Shown here piece after piece: positions 1 through 8,451 of a DNA stretch of 64,000 nt (position 1 is its first letter; every line of letters begins with the position of its first letter). Below the pieces are notes generated by a model. It was not told where the DNA came from, made no database searches, and saw only the letters and a list, made by a program, of their open reading frames with translations. Origin of the DNA: Morganella morganii (lineage in GTDB: Bacteria; Pseudomonadota; Gammaproteobacteria; Enterobacterales; Enterobacteriaceae). The translations under genes and the position numbers were made by a program. The stretch lies in assembly GCF_003996855.1 (NCBI RefSeq), contig NZ_NRQY01000001.1:2004311-2068310 (forward strand), written 5' to 3'.

Positions 1-289
1 GTGCAGGCGGCGACTCCGGCCCGATAAACAGGCGCGTAAAATCCCAGTGCAGCGCCTCAAAATCAGATGCTCCCTGTTTAAGCATACGGGTGTTCAGATC
101 ATCCCGCATGGCATCGAGAGCATGCTGCATGGCGGGCAGCGAGTCATCTGCCGGAAACAGTGACAGCCCCTCATCACGCAGATAAACCAGAAGTTCCGCT
201 GTCGGTTCGTCCGTCAGCAGACGGCGTAATACGTCATAAGCAAACTGACGCGCATACAGATAATCCGGGTCCCGGTCATCACTGTTCAC
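1..289 (-). CDS. TorD/DmsD-family redox enzyme maturation chaperone (partial, runs off the window)
   Basis: Only the N-terminal 96 residues lie inside the window. The frame opens at GTG (289-287), preceded by a GGAGG Shine-Dalgarno at 299-295, and overlaps the last codons of the upstream radical-SAM gene, so the two are translationally coupled. The visible protein is a helical, acidic sequence ending with a D-F-T-R-L-F-I-G-P motif, typical of TorD/DmsD/YcdY chaperones, which bind Tat signal peptides of molybdenum oxidoreductases in the cytoplasm and guide cofactor loading. Family assignment rests on this motif and the helical pattern. The client is unknown; the broken dms reductase lies about 8 kb away, so the partner is probably encoded beyond base 1. 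Confidence 0.75.
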   Translation of the reverse strand, partial: MNSDDRDPDYLYARQFAYDVLRRLLTDEPTAELLVYLRDEGLSLFPADDSLPAMQHALDAMRDDLNTRMLKQGASDFEALHWDFTRLFIGPESPPA

Positions 290-1628
290 ACATACCTCCG
301 TGGATATCATCGGGCGAAAATTCAGCGGGTGTGGTGAATTCCACCCGCACTTCTTTAATCAGGGGATTACCCTGCTCATCCGCCTCCGCAATGTGGGATG
401 TCAGCAGAACAAACAGTTCAGGGGTATCCGTCAGATGCATAATCGATTCAGGATTGAATTGTAAAAAACCGTGCAGGAGGTCTTCCCGGAACGGCACATC
501 TGCCTTACGCAGCACTGCCGCGACAGCAGCACAGTCCTCACCGAACACCTTCGCGCTTTTGAAAAAATAATCGCGGGAAGAAAAAAGGTAATACGGCTCC
601 GCGCTGAGAAACGCGTTGCTCTGATACACCTGGCCGGTATGTTTGTTCTCCAGCGAACAATAATGCACACCGGCGGAAAGGTTGTTTTCCAGGGCAAATT
701 TCAGCACCCGCAGACAGGCAAGTTCACTGTCCGCCACCGCCAGACCACCGGCATACCAGTAGTTGTAATAAACTTCATAAGGCGGATTTTTCAGGGCAAA
801 GCCCCGTTCCTGATAGGCCGGGCTGTTGGTCAGCGGGAAACAGAATTCCAGCAGATTGATCCCGTTCACGCCGATAGCATCCAGTTTAAGCAACAGGTCA
901 TACATCTGATTTTCGCTGCCCGGAATTACCGGCATCTCCACCATCACATCCGGAAAAATCTCCCGGGCCAGTGCTATCCGGCTGAGCACTTTTTCAATCT
1001 TCTCCGGCGGATCATCAATTTTGATGCTGAAACGTACCTCTTTCAGACCGGCTGCCGCCAGTGCCAGCGCAGTATTGCGATCCAGCGGATCACCGGCGGT
1101 ATACAGCCGTGTGTGGACGCCGGGCAGGTTCGCCTGCACCGCCTCAAAAAAACGGATGCTCTCCTGACGAAACAGCAGCGGCTCACCACCGGTCAGGGCA
1201 ATATGGGTAAGCGGATACCCTTCCTGCGCAATCGCATTCACCTCACCAATCGCATCGCGCATCTCATGCTGAAAACCGTCGTAATTTTCCTGGTTCGGAT
1301 TGAAGCAAAAATAGCAGTCGCGGTGACATTTCAGGGATAAAAACGTGGTGTAACTACCCTCGCCGGTGCGGCACTGCACACATGCGGATGACAGCCAGCG
1401 GCTGTGAATACTTTTGCCGTTATTGGCAAAAACGGCTCCCAGCGCTTTCACCTCACGGCGCAGTGCATCCGTTTCCGCCCGGCGGCGGTGCGGCGTTTCA
1501 AATGACAGTCCGTACTGCGCGATAGACTGCTGTGTCTGTTTTTCAATATCAAAATAGCGCCGGACGTACCGCTGCAATACAGCGTTATTTTGTAAAGCCG
1601 GAGTCTGTTCTGTCAGCGGGTAAATCAT
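279..1628 (-). CDS. radical SAM protein with CxxxCxxC cluster motif
   Basis: A 449-residue protein with the radical-SAM signature C-H-R-D-C-Y-F-C around residues 104-111, followed by the S-adenosylmethionine-binding T-G-G-E-P motif near residue 145. These bind a [4Fe-4S] cluster that cleaves SAM to start radical chemistry. The N-terminal ~80 residues are helical and precede a C-x-x-C pair (residues 83-86) that could bind metal; the C-terminal ~120 residues match nothing I recognise. The gene is directly upstream of and overlaps a TorD-type chaperone gene, so it probably activates or matures an anaerobic redox enzyme or peptide; the substrate is not evident. An FNR-like site lies about 95 bases upstream of the ATG, consistent with anaerobic expression. 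Confidence 0.8.
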   Translation of the reverse strand: MIYPLTEQTPALQNNAVLQRYVRRYFDIEKQTQQSIAQYGLSFETPHRRRAETDALRREVKALGAVFANNGKSIHSRWLSSACVQCRTGEGSYTTFLSLKCHRDCYFCFNPNQENYDGFQHEMRDAIGEVNAIAQEGYPLTHIALTGGEPLLFRQESIRFFEAVQANLPGVHTRLYTAGDPLDRNTALALAAAGLKEVRFSIKIDDPPEKIEKVLSRIALAREIFPDVMVEMPVIPGSENQMYDLLLKLDAIGVNGINLLEFCFPLTNSPAYQERGFALKNPPYEVYYNYWYAGGLAVADSELACLRVLKFALENNLSAGVHYCSLENKHTGQVYQSNAFLSAEPYYLFSSRDYFFKSAKVFGEDCAAVAAVLRKADVPFREDLLHGFLQFNPESIMHLTDTPELFVLLTSHIAEADEQGNPLIKEVRVEFTTPAEFSPDDIHGGMCEQ

Positions 1629-2102
1629 AGAAGATTCCTTAACGTACGCTGTAAAAACAGTGCGCCGTAAAGTCGTATTATTTTTACAGCTTCAGTGTAA
1701 GTGAATGGAATATAAAGATGTTGAGCAGGATCAATATTATTTTTCACATCATGTAATTAAACGGATATGCTTATCTGTAAAATTATTTTTATGAAAAAAA
1801 TACAAACAAAAACAGAGAAAACGCTGTTAAATTACCGGAATATCAATACATAAAATCAGAAATAAACACACAACCGGTTGAAAATAAAAATCCGGAGGAG
1901 TGCTATTAACGATAAAACATAAATCCGCAGAAATATTATTTTCCGCATCATTTTGTTACATTTTAATAAAAGAGATAAAACGAAACAGGAATCACTCTCA
2001 GCTTTCCGGCTCATAAAAATATTACGGCATAAAACTGATTTATACTCACCCGTTTTTCCGTTATTTTACTTATTATGGAACGCTGATTTTTAAGGATATA
2101 AA
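1629..2102. other. AT-rich divergent intergenic region
   Basis: 474 bases between the minus-strand radical-SAM operon and the plus-strand MORN-repeat gene. It is clearly AT-richer than the flanking genes and must contain both promoters. Apart from the FNR-like site at 1721-1734 I see no coding potential, repeat array or RNA structure that I can support. Confidence 0.6.
1721..1734. promoter_or_regulatory. FNR-like site upstream of the radical-SAM/TorD genes
   Basis: TTGAGCAGGATCAA matches the FNR consensus TTGAT-N4-ATCAA with one mismatch. It lies about 93 bases upstream of the ATG at 1628 on the minus strand, a sensible activator position. The function is inferred from the match and from the iron-sulfur/anaerobic nature of the genes below. 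Confidence 0.5.
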
Positions 2103-3236
2103 ATGAAACAATGCAATATTTTTCTGTCTCCGCTGATGATACTGACCGCCGGAACAGTATTTGCCTCACCGGTACAGGACAATAATACGGTATCTGCACG
2201 GAGCATTGTCTATAAAGACAACATTGCCTATCAGCGTGCTGATCAGCCCTTTACCGGTTCTGCGGTGGAATATTGTATCCGGGATGAAAATAATCAGAAA
2301 ATTATCATGGAAAATACAGAACATTATTATGAATTTTCTGACGGTATGATGACTGGTAAAACGACAGATTATGATTGTCACAGCGGCTTAATTACTGACG
2401 TCCGGCATTATAAAAATAACAAAAAAAATGGCCTGAGTATCAGTTATGCCTGGCCCGGAGTTCCTTATGACATAACGTGGTATGACAACGGTTATATATC
2501 TCCTGCTCCGGAAAATAAAAGGCTTACACCGGATGATTTTCCGCCGGTTTACTTTCAGAAATCAGATAACACTATTAATGTTAATACGCTCGCATCTTTG
2601 GATGATCTGTTTTATCAGATAAAACAAACACCCTTTACAGGGATGACCGCTGAGTACTGTATTATCTATGATGATAACGGCAATAAATCTGAGGATAAAA
2701 CAAAAATCAGTTTAACCTCCGGATATAAAAACGGCCTTAAAGACGGAAAAGAAACCAGATACAACTGCGGAGACGGAAAAGTAAGCGGATATACAGACTA
2801 CCAACAGGGAATGAAAAACGGTATTCAGATGCTCTTTCAGACGGATGGCAGTGTCAGAAATAAAATAATGTATGAAAATGATAAAAAACACGGTGATGCT
2901 GAATACTATACCGACAATATTCTGACTAAAAAAGAGCACTATAAGAACGGTGTATTGGACGGACGGAGTTTCAGCTATAACAAATACGGGGATGTGACCT
3001 CTTTTCATGATTATCAGGACGGCGTCTATCACGGATTTTATTTTGTGAACAATTACATGACAAAATACATGATGTCAGAGCGCAATAACCGGAGACACGG
3101 CTGGACTTACAGTTATGATAAAGACGGTAATGCGACAAATAAAACCTGTTCCGTGCCGGACAAAAAGAATATAACCGATGAAAACTGTGCCGGTATGCCA
3201 CTGCCACCGGAAAAAATTACACCGGTAAACCGCTGA
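2103..3236 (+). CDS. secreted MORN-repeat (YwqK-like) protein, internally duplicated
   Basis: A 377-residue protein with a signal peptide (hydrophobic core LMILTAGTVFAS). The rest is built of short MORN_2-type repeats with a G-x-x-x-G-x-x-x-x-Y-x-x-x-G pattern, for example at about residues 80-105, 207-230, 236-252, 258-274 and 280-300. It contains two related halves: each starts with an F-T-G-x-x-x-E-Y-C-I block (near residues 48 and 178) and continues with MORN units and a conserved Tyr-x-Cys, so the four cysteines probably pair in the periplasm. MORN_2/YwqK proteins are often annotated as antitoxin-like or effector-associated; that role is not shown here. The lower GC than the backbone and the neighbouring small secreted protein suggest an accessory insertion. 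Confidence 0.7.
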   Translation: MKQCNIFLSPLMILTAGTVFASPVQDNNTVSARSIVYKDNIAYQRADQPFTGSAVEYCIRDENNQKIIMENTEHYYEFSDGMMTGKTTDYDCHSGLITDVRHYKNNKKNGLSISYAWPGVPYDITWYDNGYISPAPENKRLTPDDFPPVYFQKSDNTINVNTLASLDDLFYQIKQTPFTGMTAEYCIIYDDNGNKSEDKTKISLTSGYKNGLKDGKETRYNCGDGKVSGYTDYQQGMKNGIQMLFQTDGSVRNKIMYENDKKHGDAEYYTDNILTKKEHYKNGVLDGRSFSYNKYGDVTSFHDYQDGVYHGFYFVNNYMTKYMMSERNNRRHGWTYSYDKDGNATNKTCSVPDKKNITDENCAGMPLPPEKITPVNR

Positions 3237-3279
3237 ACGGGATGTTGTAAATAGTGCTGTTATGGCAGGTGTGGTATTT

Positions 3280-3789
3280 TCAGTCAATATCATCGCCTGT
3301 CAGCAAACGGACATCACAGGGTTTTTCCGTGGTAAACCTGACCGTTAACCCTTTTATTCCGGTCACACCGGTATAAATATCATCCGGGTCGCACAGGTTC
3401 ACAATTTTATATTTAGTTAAAGAATTGAGTTCTCCGTTTTTTCTCAGTAAGCGAAAAGTTTCTCCGTAGCGGTAATTATGATGAACCGGGATAAGATCAT
3501 AATCACCATAGCGGACATTTCCTTCCACCAGAAAATGTGAGCTGAACGGATATCCGGTATATTTTGCAATCAGCATACTTTTATTATCATTATATACACT
3601 GAATTCATCCGGTTTTTCCAGTACTTTCCGGCCTTTAAAATCCACCAGAATATAGTCTGCTGAAGAGGAGTACTGTACATCATCAACTTTTGATATATAC
3701 ACTTTGGTGGTTTTTGTTTCCGCCTGTGATACCCCCGGTAATAGCAATGCACAGATGGCCGCCATACTGTTTAATGTATTCCGTTTCAT
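3280..3789 (-). CDS. hypothetical secreted protein
   Basis: A 169-residue protein with a clear Sec signal peptide (M-K-R-N start, hydrophobic core, cleavage probably after S-Q-A at about residue 23). The mature ~146 residues are rich in beta-forming sequence and hold two cysteines near the C-terminus (C-D-P-D and P-C-D), which could form a disulfide. I do not recognise a family. It is convergent with the MORN-repeat gene and upstream of the erpA terminator. No partner or catalytic motif is visible. Confidence 0.65.
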   Translation of the reverse strand: MKRNTLNSMAAICALLLPGVSQAETKTTKVYISKVDDVQYSSSADYILVDFKGRKVLEKPDEFSVYNDNKSMLIAKYTGYPFSSHFLVEGNVRYGDYDLIPVHHNYRYGETFRLLRKNGELNSLTKYKIVNLCDPDDIYTGVTGIKGLTVRFTTEKPCDVRLLTGDDID

Positions 3790-3832
3790 TTTTTGATCCT
3801 CCCGGCCGGTAACGGTATTTACCGTTATTAAT

Positions 3833-3866
3833 AAAAAACGGGCGCTTTCCGGGCACCCGTTTTTTG
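3833..3866 (-). terminator. rho-independent terminator of erpA (bidirectional)
   Basis: A GC stem (CGGGCGC with GCACCCG, imperfect) is flanked by A6 on one side and T6 on the other, immediately downstream of the erpA stop on the minus strand. The flanking tracts allow function in either direction. Confidence 0.7.
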
Positions 3867-3881
3867 TTGTCTGCGGATAAA

Positions 3882-4226
3882 TCAGATACTGAAAGATGAA
3901 CCACAGCCACAGGTTGTTTTGGCATTCGGGTTAGTCACGATAAACCGCGAACCTTCCAGCCCTTCGGTATAATCCACACAACCACCGACCAGATATTGCA
4001 GGCTCATCGGATCAACCACCAGCGCCACGCCTTCTTTCTCGATGGTCATGTCGCCGTCATTGATGGCATCATCAAAGGTGAAGCCATACTGGAAACCGCT
4101 GCAACCGCCGCCGGTGATATACACACGCAGACGCAGGTTCGGATTTTCTTCATCCGCGATTAAGATTTTTACTTTTTTAGCTGCCGCATCAGTAAATTGC
4201 AGGGGCATTGCTGAATCATCGCTCAT
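3882..4226 (-). CDS. erpA: iron-sulfur cluster insertion protein ErpA
   Basis: A 114-residue A-type carrier that transfers [2Fe-2S]/[4Fe-4S] clusters to apoproteins in the cytoplasm, including isoprenoid-pathway enzymes and anaerobic respiratory enzymes. The three ligand cysteines are present: one in the G-G-G-C-S-G-F-Q motif near residue 42 and the C-G-C-G pair near the C-terminus. Length and sequence agree with E. coli ErpA over the whole protein. It is divergent from hemL, as expected for the hemL-erpA region, though the clcA gene found between them in E. coli is absent. Confidence 0.97.
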   Translation of the reverse strand: MSDDSAMPLQFTDAAAKKVKILIADEENPNLRLRVYITGGGCSGFQYGFTFDDAINDGDMTIEKEGVALVVDPMSLQYLVGGCVDYTEGLEGSRFIVTNPNAKTTCGCGSSFSI

Positions 4227-4419
4227 TTATTACTCCAGACTGGCCGCGACCAGTAAACACACGCAGAAGCTGACCGCTTCCGGACACTACTGCTGATTAT
4301 CCACCACCTCCGGCAATCGTTCAAGTTTCGTCACACAGAAAGCACAGTGTCCACACTATTGACAAGGATATAGTTATCATGAGGATAATGCGATAAGTTG
4401 GATTCACCGGCGCTCTCCT

Positions 4420-4449
4420 TTACAATAGCCGCAATTACAATAGCCGCAA
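4420..4449 (+). repeat. 15-bp tandem duplication upstream of hemL
   Basis: Two perfect back-to-back copies of TTACAATAGCCGCAA lie 30-60 bases before the hemL start. Each copy carries a TACAAT hexamer resembling a -10 element, so the duplication could double a promoter element. A TTGACA hexamer is at 4359-4364, but its spacing to these copies is too long for it to be their -35. Confidence 0.8.
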
Positions 4450-4480
4450 TTTCCCGCTCACCGACTGACAGGAGTCCTGC

Positions 4481-5761
4481 ATGAGCCGTTCTGAAAATCT
4501 CTATACTGAAGCACAACATTTTATCCCGGGTGGCGTAAACTCACCGGTTCGTGCCTTTAACGGCGTCGGCGGTACTCCGCTGTTTATCGAGCGCGCCAAC
4601 GGCGCGTATATTTATGATGTCGACGGCAAAGCCTATATCGATTATGTCGGCTCCTGGGGGCCGATGGTGCTGGGGCATAATCACCCGGCCATCCGCACCG
4701 CCGTCATCAAAGCGGTGGAAAAAGGGCTGAGCTTCGGCGCGCCGACCGCCGATGAAGTGGAAATGGCCAAATTCGTTACCGAACTGGTGCCGTCCATGGA
4801 TATGGTGCGTATGGTGAACTCCGGTACCGAAGCCACGATGAGTGCGATTCGTCTGGCACGCGGCTATACCGCCCGCGACAAAATCATCAAATTTGAAGGC
4901 TGTTACCACGGCCACGCAGACTGCCTGCTGGTGAAAGCCGGTTCCGGTGCGCTGACCATCGGTCAGCCGAACTCTCCGGGCGTTCCGGCAGATTTCGCCA
5001 AACACACGCTGACCTGCACTTACAATGATCTGAACTCTGTCCGTGAGGCGTTTGAAAAACATCCGCACGATATCGCCTGTATTATTGTTGAACCGGTTGC
5101 CGGGAATATGAACTGTATACCGCCGTCAGCGGACTTCCTGCCGGGCCTGCGCGCCCTGTGTGATGAGTTCGGTGCGTTGCTGATTATCGATGAAGTGATG
5201 ACCGGCTTCCGTGTCGCCCTCGGCGGTGCTCAGGCGCATTATGATGTTGAGCCGGATCTGACCTGTCTGGGTAAAATTATCGGCGGCGGGATGCCGGTCG
5301 GCGCTTTCGGCGGCCGCGGTGAAATCATGGAAAAACTCGCTCCGACCGGCCCGGTCTATCAGGCGGGAACCCTGTCCGGTAACCCGATCGCCATGGCTGC
5401 GGGCCTTGCCTGCTTACATGAAATCGCTCAGCCGGGTGTACACCAGCGTCTGACCGAACTGACGGATATGCTGGCGGACGGCCTGTGCGAAAAAGCCCGC
5501 GAAGCCGGTATTCCGTTTGTGGTTAATCATGTCGGAGGGATGTTCGGCCTGTTCTTTACCGATGCACCGGTTGTTACCTGCTATCAGGATGTGATGAACT
5601 GCGACGTTGAGCGCTTTAAGAAATTCTTCCATCTGATGCTGCAACAAGGTATTTACTTGGCACCATCCGCCTTTGAGGCCGGATTTATGTCTGTCGCTCA
5701 CAGCGATGAAGATATCCGCAAAACCATTGATGCAGCCGCTTACGCTTTCTCAGAGCTGTAA
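4481..5761 (+). CDS. hemL: glutamate-1-semialdehyde 2,1-aminomutase HemL
   Basis: A 426-residue PLP enzyme that converts glutamate-1-semialdehyde to 5-aminolevulinate, the C5-pathway entry to heme. It has the expected N-terminal [11 protein letters not shown] block, the G-T-E-A glycine loop, the D-E-V motif that contacts the PLP ring nitrogen, and the PLP-binding lysine in G-K-I-I-G-G-G (about residue 265). Length equals the E. coli enzyme. The start ATG follows a GACAGGAG Shine-Dalgarno. No sign of damage. Confidence 0.98.
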   Translation: MSRSENLYTEAQHFIPGGVNSPVRAFNGVGGTPLFIERANGAYIYDVDGKAYIDYVGSWGPMVLGHNHPAIRTAVIKAVEKGLSFGAPTADEVEMAKFVTELVPSMDMVRMVNSGTEATMSAIRLARGYTARDKIIKFEGCYHGHADCLLVKAGSGALTIGQPNSPGVPADFAKHTLTCTYNDLNSVREAFEKHPHDIACIIVEPVAGNMNCIPPSADFLPGLRALCDEFGALLIIDEVMTGFRVALGGAQAHYDVEPDLTCLGKIIGGGMPVGAFGGRGEIMEKLAPTGPVYQAGTLSGNPIAMAAGLACLHEIAQPGVHQRLTELTDMLADGLCEKAREAGIPFVVNHVGGMFGLFFTDAPVVTCYQDVMNCDVERFKKFFHLMLQQGIYLAPSAFEAGFMSVAHSDEDIRKTIDAAAYAFSEL

Positions 5762-5778
5762 TGCCTGCATCATCTGTC

Positions 5779-5796
5779 ACGCCTCCGGGCGTTTTT
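5779..5796 (+). terminator. terminator after hemL
   Basis: A short hairpin ACGCC-TCCG-GGCGT is followed by TTTT, 18 bases past the hemL stop. Confidence 0.7.
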
Positions 5797-5808
5797 GTCT
5801 ATTACTGC

Positions 5809-6258
5809 TCAGAATTCCCGCTGCTCTGTCAGCCAGCCGTTAAAACGCACCGAGCATTCATCTTTATCAGTCAGTCCGGACGCAATAAAGATATTCTTTT
5901 TATTCTCTTTATTCACATAAGTGATCCGCAATCCCAGATTAAACACCGGATTGGCGGAAAATAATGCTTTATAGGATTCCGGCGAGCTTTTGGATTTATC
6001 CGCCAGGGCATCATACGTTTCCTGAGAAAACTGAGAAATCAGCAGTTCTCCGGCCGGTTTTGCAAACAGAACTTCTGTTTGCGTTTTGCTTTCATCGATC
6101 TGCTTTATATCAATGTGAAGCGTATGCTCCATCACTATCTGCATTTCCCGGTCAATCGAGCGGCCGGGTTTGCTGCATTCACTCACGAAGTCCGGTGCGG
6201 CAAACAACGGCGCACTGACCAGTGATAACAGCAACGGCGATAAATATTTCAGTTTCAT
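5809..6258 (-). CDS. periplasmic protein, probable immunity partner of the adjacent Tlde1-like toxin
   Basis: A 149-residue protein with a typical signal peptide (M-K-L-K-Y, hydrophobic core, cleavage probably after L-F-A-A), so it should act in the periplasm. Two cysteines (C-S-K-P near the mature N-terminus and E-C-S-V near the C-terminus) may form a disulfide. Its ATG overlaps the stop codon of the upstream DUF2778/Tlde1-like gene by four bases (ATGA), a common toxin-then-immunity arrangement. Known Tldi1 immunity proteins are also periplasmic and lie directly downstream of Tlde1 effectors. The immunity role is inferred from location and export signal; I cannot confirm sequence homology. 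Confidence 0.55.
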   Translation of the reverse strand: MKLKYLSPLLLSLVSAPLFAAPDFVSECSKPGRSIDREMQIVMEHTLHIDIKQIDESKTQTEVLFAKPAGELLISQFSQETYDALADKSKSSPESYKALFSANPVFNLGLRITYVNKENKKNIFIASGLTDKDECSVRFNGWLTEQREF

Positions 6259-6620
6259 TCGACAATCAGCTCCGTATCACCACTGTCCACGATTTCTTGT
6301 CTGCGGGTTTTTACCAGAACAATACAGCCGGTGGATGCATTCCCCGGATCACTGCGGCTGTCACCGTGGATCAGAAATCCTGCCCGTCCGCACATACTGT
6401 TACCAGCATCCGAGGTTAACCGGAGGGTATACGCACCCGCGGTACTGTGTGTGAAAGGTGCTCCGATAGTGTATGTTCCGCGCGGCAGCGGCCCCTGGTT
6501 CGCTTTGCATTCATTGGCAGAATCATTTTTGTAGCCTTCCGCACCTGCATATTCTGCATAAAATTTATGCACGCCATCCAGTGAAAAAGCCCGTGTTGAA
6601 ACATTATATTTCCATGACAT
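6255..6620 (-). CDS. Tlde1-like L,D-transpeptidase-fold toxin (DUF2778)
   Basis: A 121-residue protein with no signal peptide. It begins M-S-W-K-Y and has the motif G-P-L-P-R-G-x-Y-x-I-G near residue 48 and, near residues 86-100, F-L-I-H-G-D-S followed by S-T-G-C-I-V-L. The His and Cys are the catalytic pair of the L,D-transpeptidase/DUF2778 fold. In Salmonella, Tlde1 uses this fold in the periplasm of attacked cells to cleave or exchange D-amino acids in peptidoglycan after type VI delivery. Lack of a signal peptide fits delivery by such a machine; none is encoded in this window. It overlaps by four bases with a periplasmic-protein gene that could be its immunity. Fold assignment is strong, the effector role is inferred. 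Confidence 0.75.
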   Translation of the reverse strand: MSWKYNVSTRAFSLDGVHKFYAEYAGAEGYKNDSANECKANQGPLPRGTYTIGAPFTHSTAGAYTLRLTSDAGNSMCGRAGFLIHGDSRSDPGNASTGCIVLVKTRRQEIVDSGDTELIVE

Positions 6621-6781
6621 TTAAGAATATTCCTTATCCGTTAAAACCAATCATCATGATAAAAATTTGATAAATTTAAAATCTTAAAAATAATATCACC
6701 ATGACGATAAATTGACAGCACTATGACCCCTCACGGTAATTTAACTTAAGGACTGGCACGTAGTACTGCAACGAAAAAATA

Positions 6782-6904
6782 TTATGCTTTTATAAAGGAT
6801 TGTACGGTGGTCATCACCAGCCGGGTCAGTGCTGAATAAAACGGACTGTTTCCGTGCGTATCCAGCCGCTGCGCATAACGCAGCCGCATAGTGAGCTGTT
6901 CTGC
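6782..6904 (-). pseudogene. C-terminal remnant of a TorD/DmsD-type chaperone gene
   Basis: Directly downstream of dmsC, a short open stretch of 40 codons ends with a sequence (Y-A-Q-R-L-D-T-H-G-N-S-P-F-Y-S-A-L-T-R-L, then ~14 residues and stop) that resembles the final helix of TorD/DmsD-family chaperones. An ATG with partial Shine-Dalgarno just after the dmsC stop begins a different frame, as if only the start and the end of a dmsD-like gene remain after an internal deletion. In related enterobacteria a chaperone gene commonly follows dmsABC. The identification is from pattern only. Confidence 0.45.
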
Positions 6905-6919
6905 TCATGTCATTCCCCG

Positions 6920-7813
6920 TCAGATGTGAATGTAATAAAATACATAACGCAGCATAAATTCTGCCGCGATGGTGAGCAGACAGCCGGTAATAAACCCGCC
7001 GCCGCACGTCTGTGATTTTTTCTGTGCACGGATAAGAGATATACCGCAGAGCACCACACCGATCACTGCCGCCACCCAGGCACCAATCCGCAGCCCGGCA
7101 ATGCTGTCATAGGCCTCAATGGGTGACAGCGGGAATGTGATTGATGTATGTGTCAGCTGCGTGCGGGTCAGGTAATGCGCATAAAACGGCTGATACAGCA
7201 GACGCCCGATCAGACTTGCCGCCATCACTCCCCACAGCAGCCACAGCTGTGATAAGGACAGTACATCAGCAGGCAATGTAATCCCGGCCTTGTGTCCGGC
7301 TTTCTGAATTACCGCCACCACCAGCACAAACAGCACTGCTCCCAGTGTGAGCGTGGTGCCATAAAACATCAGATAGGTGTTGATGTCATTCCAGGTCAGA
7401 ATCGAGGTATAACGGTAAATCGACGCCATACAAAAAATATCCGCCAGCCCGATTACCATCGCGCCGCCGTATAACAGGAAAGAAAATTTTCCCGTTTTCC
7501 ACAACCAGAGGAAACTGACACCAAGCGCACCGACAAACGCCGCTGTCACCACCACTTCCCTGCTGAGCCAGGCGCTGAATACATTATTAACGGCATTCGG
7601 TGCATTGAGCGGCACACCGAGATGGGTAATTGACGCGACCGATCCCACACCCGCAATACCGCAGATAATAAAAATCGTCAGCATCATAAAGTGCTTAAAA
7701 CTGTCTGCCGGGAGGCAGCGGCTGAGGCGCACGGCAAACACCCCGCTCACAACGCACAGCCCCGCCGCCGCATTCATCATGTAAGTAAAAATTAACAGTG
7801 ACCACTCATTCAT
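6920..7813 (-). CDS. DmsC-type membrane anchor subunit
   Basis: A 297-residue polytopic protein with about eight hydrophobic helices, typical of the DmsC anchor of DMSO-reductase-type enzymes, which holds the A and B subunits at the membrane and oxidises menaquinol. Its first helix M-N-E-W-S-L-L-I-F-T and the S-I-T-H-L-G-V-P-L motif around residues 61-69 fit the family. It overlaps dmsB by four bases (ATGA) and is the third gene of the operon. The frame looks intact, but the catalytic subunit gene upstream is broken, so the anchor may have no enzyme to serve. Confidence 0.85.
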   Translation of the reverse strand: MNEWSLLIFTYMMNAAAGLCVVSGVFAVRLSRCLPADSFKHFMMLTIFIICGIAGVGSVASITHLGVPLNAPNAVNNVFSAWLSREVVVTAAFVGALGVSFLWLWKTGKFSFLLYGGAMVIGLADIFCMASIYRYTSILTWNDINTYLMFYGTTLTLGAVLFVLVVAVIQKAGHKAGITLPADVLSLSQLWLLWGVMAASLIGRLLYQPFYAHYLTRTQLTHTSITFPLSPIEAYDSIAGLRIGAWVAAVIGVVLCGISLIRAQKKSQTCGGGFITGCLLTIAAEFMLRYVFYYIHI

Positions 7814-8451
7814 TTTTCTTTTCTCTCACTGTTCATGTCATCAAAATTTGCGCCCTGATGCGGGTTGATCACCAGATTCGGGTGCGTGATGGACGGATCA
7901 GGCAAACCGGTCACGTAATCAAGGTCACCGTATTTCGCCCGCAGTTCCTCTATCGGGCCGAACTGAATCGCCCCTAGCGGACAGGTGCTGACACACACCG
8001 GCTGCTCGCCGTTCTGCTGAAGATCAATACAGAGATCGCATTTCGACATCTGTTTTGTCTCCGGATTCATCTGCGGTGCGCCGTACGGACATGACCACGC
8101 GCAGGCACCGCAGCCGACACATTTGTCCGTATTGACCATGACGATGCCGTCCCCTTCGCGCTTGTGCATCGCGGTTGTCGGACAGTTGCGTACGCAGATC
8201 GGATCTTTGCAGTGGTTGCAGGAGATGGAGAGCGTATAGGCGAATACGTTATTGATCAGCGCGCCGTTTTTATTGCGGCTGTAACCGCCGCCGGTCATTT
8301 CATACACACGGCGGAAGCGGCGGCCGGCATCAAGATTATTTTTATCCTTGCACGCCACCTGACATGCTTTACAGCCGGAGCAGCGGGCGGAATCAATATA
8401 AAAACCTAACTGCTTGTCACTGACTGCCGGATAAACAATGAATTTGCTCAT
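7810..8451 (-). CDS. DmsB-type four-cluster iron-sulfur subunit
   Basis: A 213-residue ferredoxin-like electron-transfer subunit. All four cysteine groups for [4Fe-4S] clusters are visible in order: C-S-G-C-K-A-C-Q-V-A-C, C-N-H-C-K-D-P-I-C-V-R-N-C-P, C-V-G-C-G-A-C-A-W-S-C-P and C-D-L-C with C-V-S-T-C-P. It passes electrons from the DmsC anchor to the molybdenum subunit. Its start overlaps the end of the dmsA remnant by four bases and its end overlaps dmsC. The gene is intact, in contrast to its partner. Confidence 0.9.
   Translation of the reverse strand: MSKFIVYPAVSDKQLGFYIDSARCSGCKACQVACKDKNNLDAGRRFRRVYEMTGGGYSRNKNGALINNVFAYTLSISCNHCKDPICVRNCPTTAMHKREGDGIVMVNTDKCVGCGACAWSCPYGAPQMNPETKQMSKCDLCIDLQQNGEQPVCVSTCPLGAIQFGPIEELRAKYGDLDYVTGLPDPSITHPNLVINPHQGANFDDMNSERKEK

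Noticed and set aside
8164-8409. 81-codon frame opposite dmsB
   Set aside because: Antisense to a well conserved iron-sulfur subunit, no own features; a shadow of codon bias.
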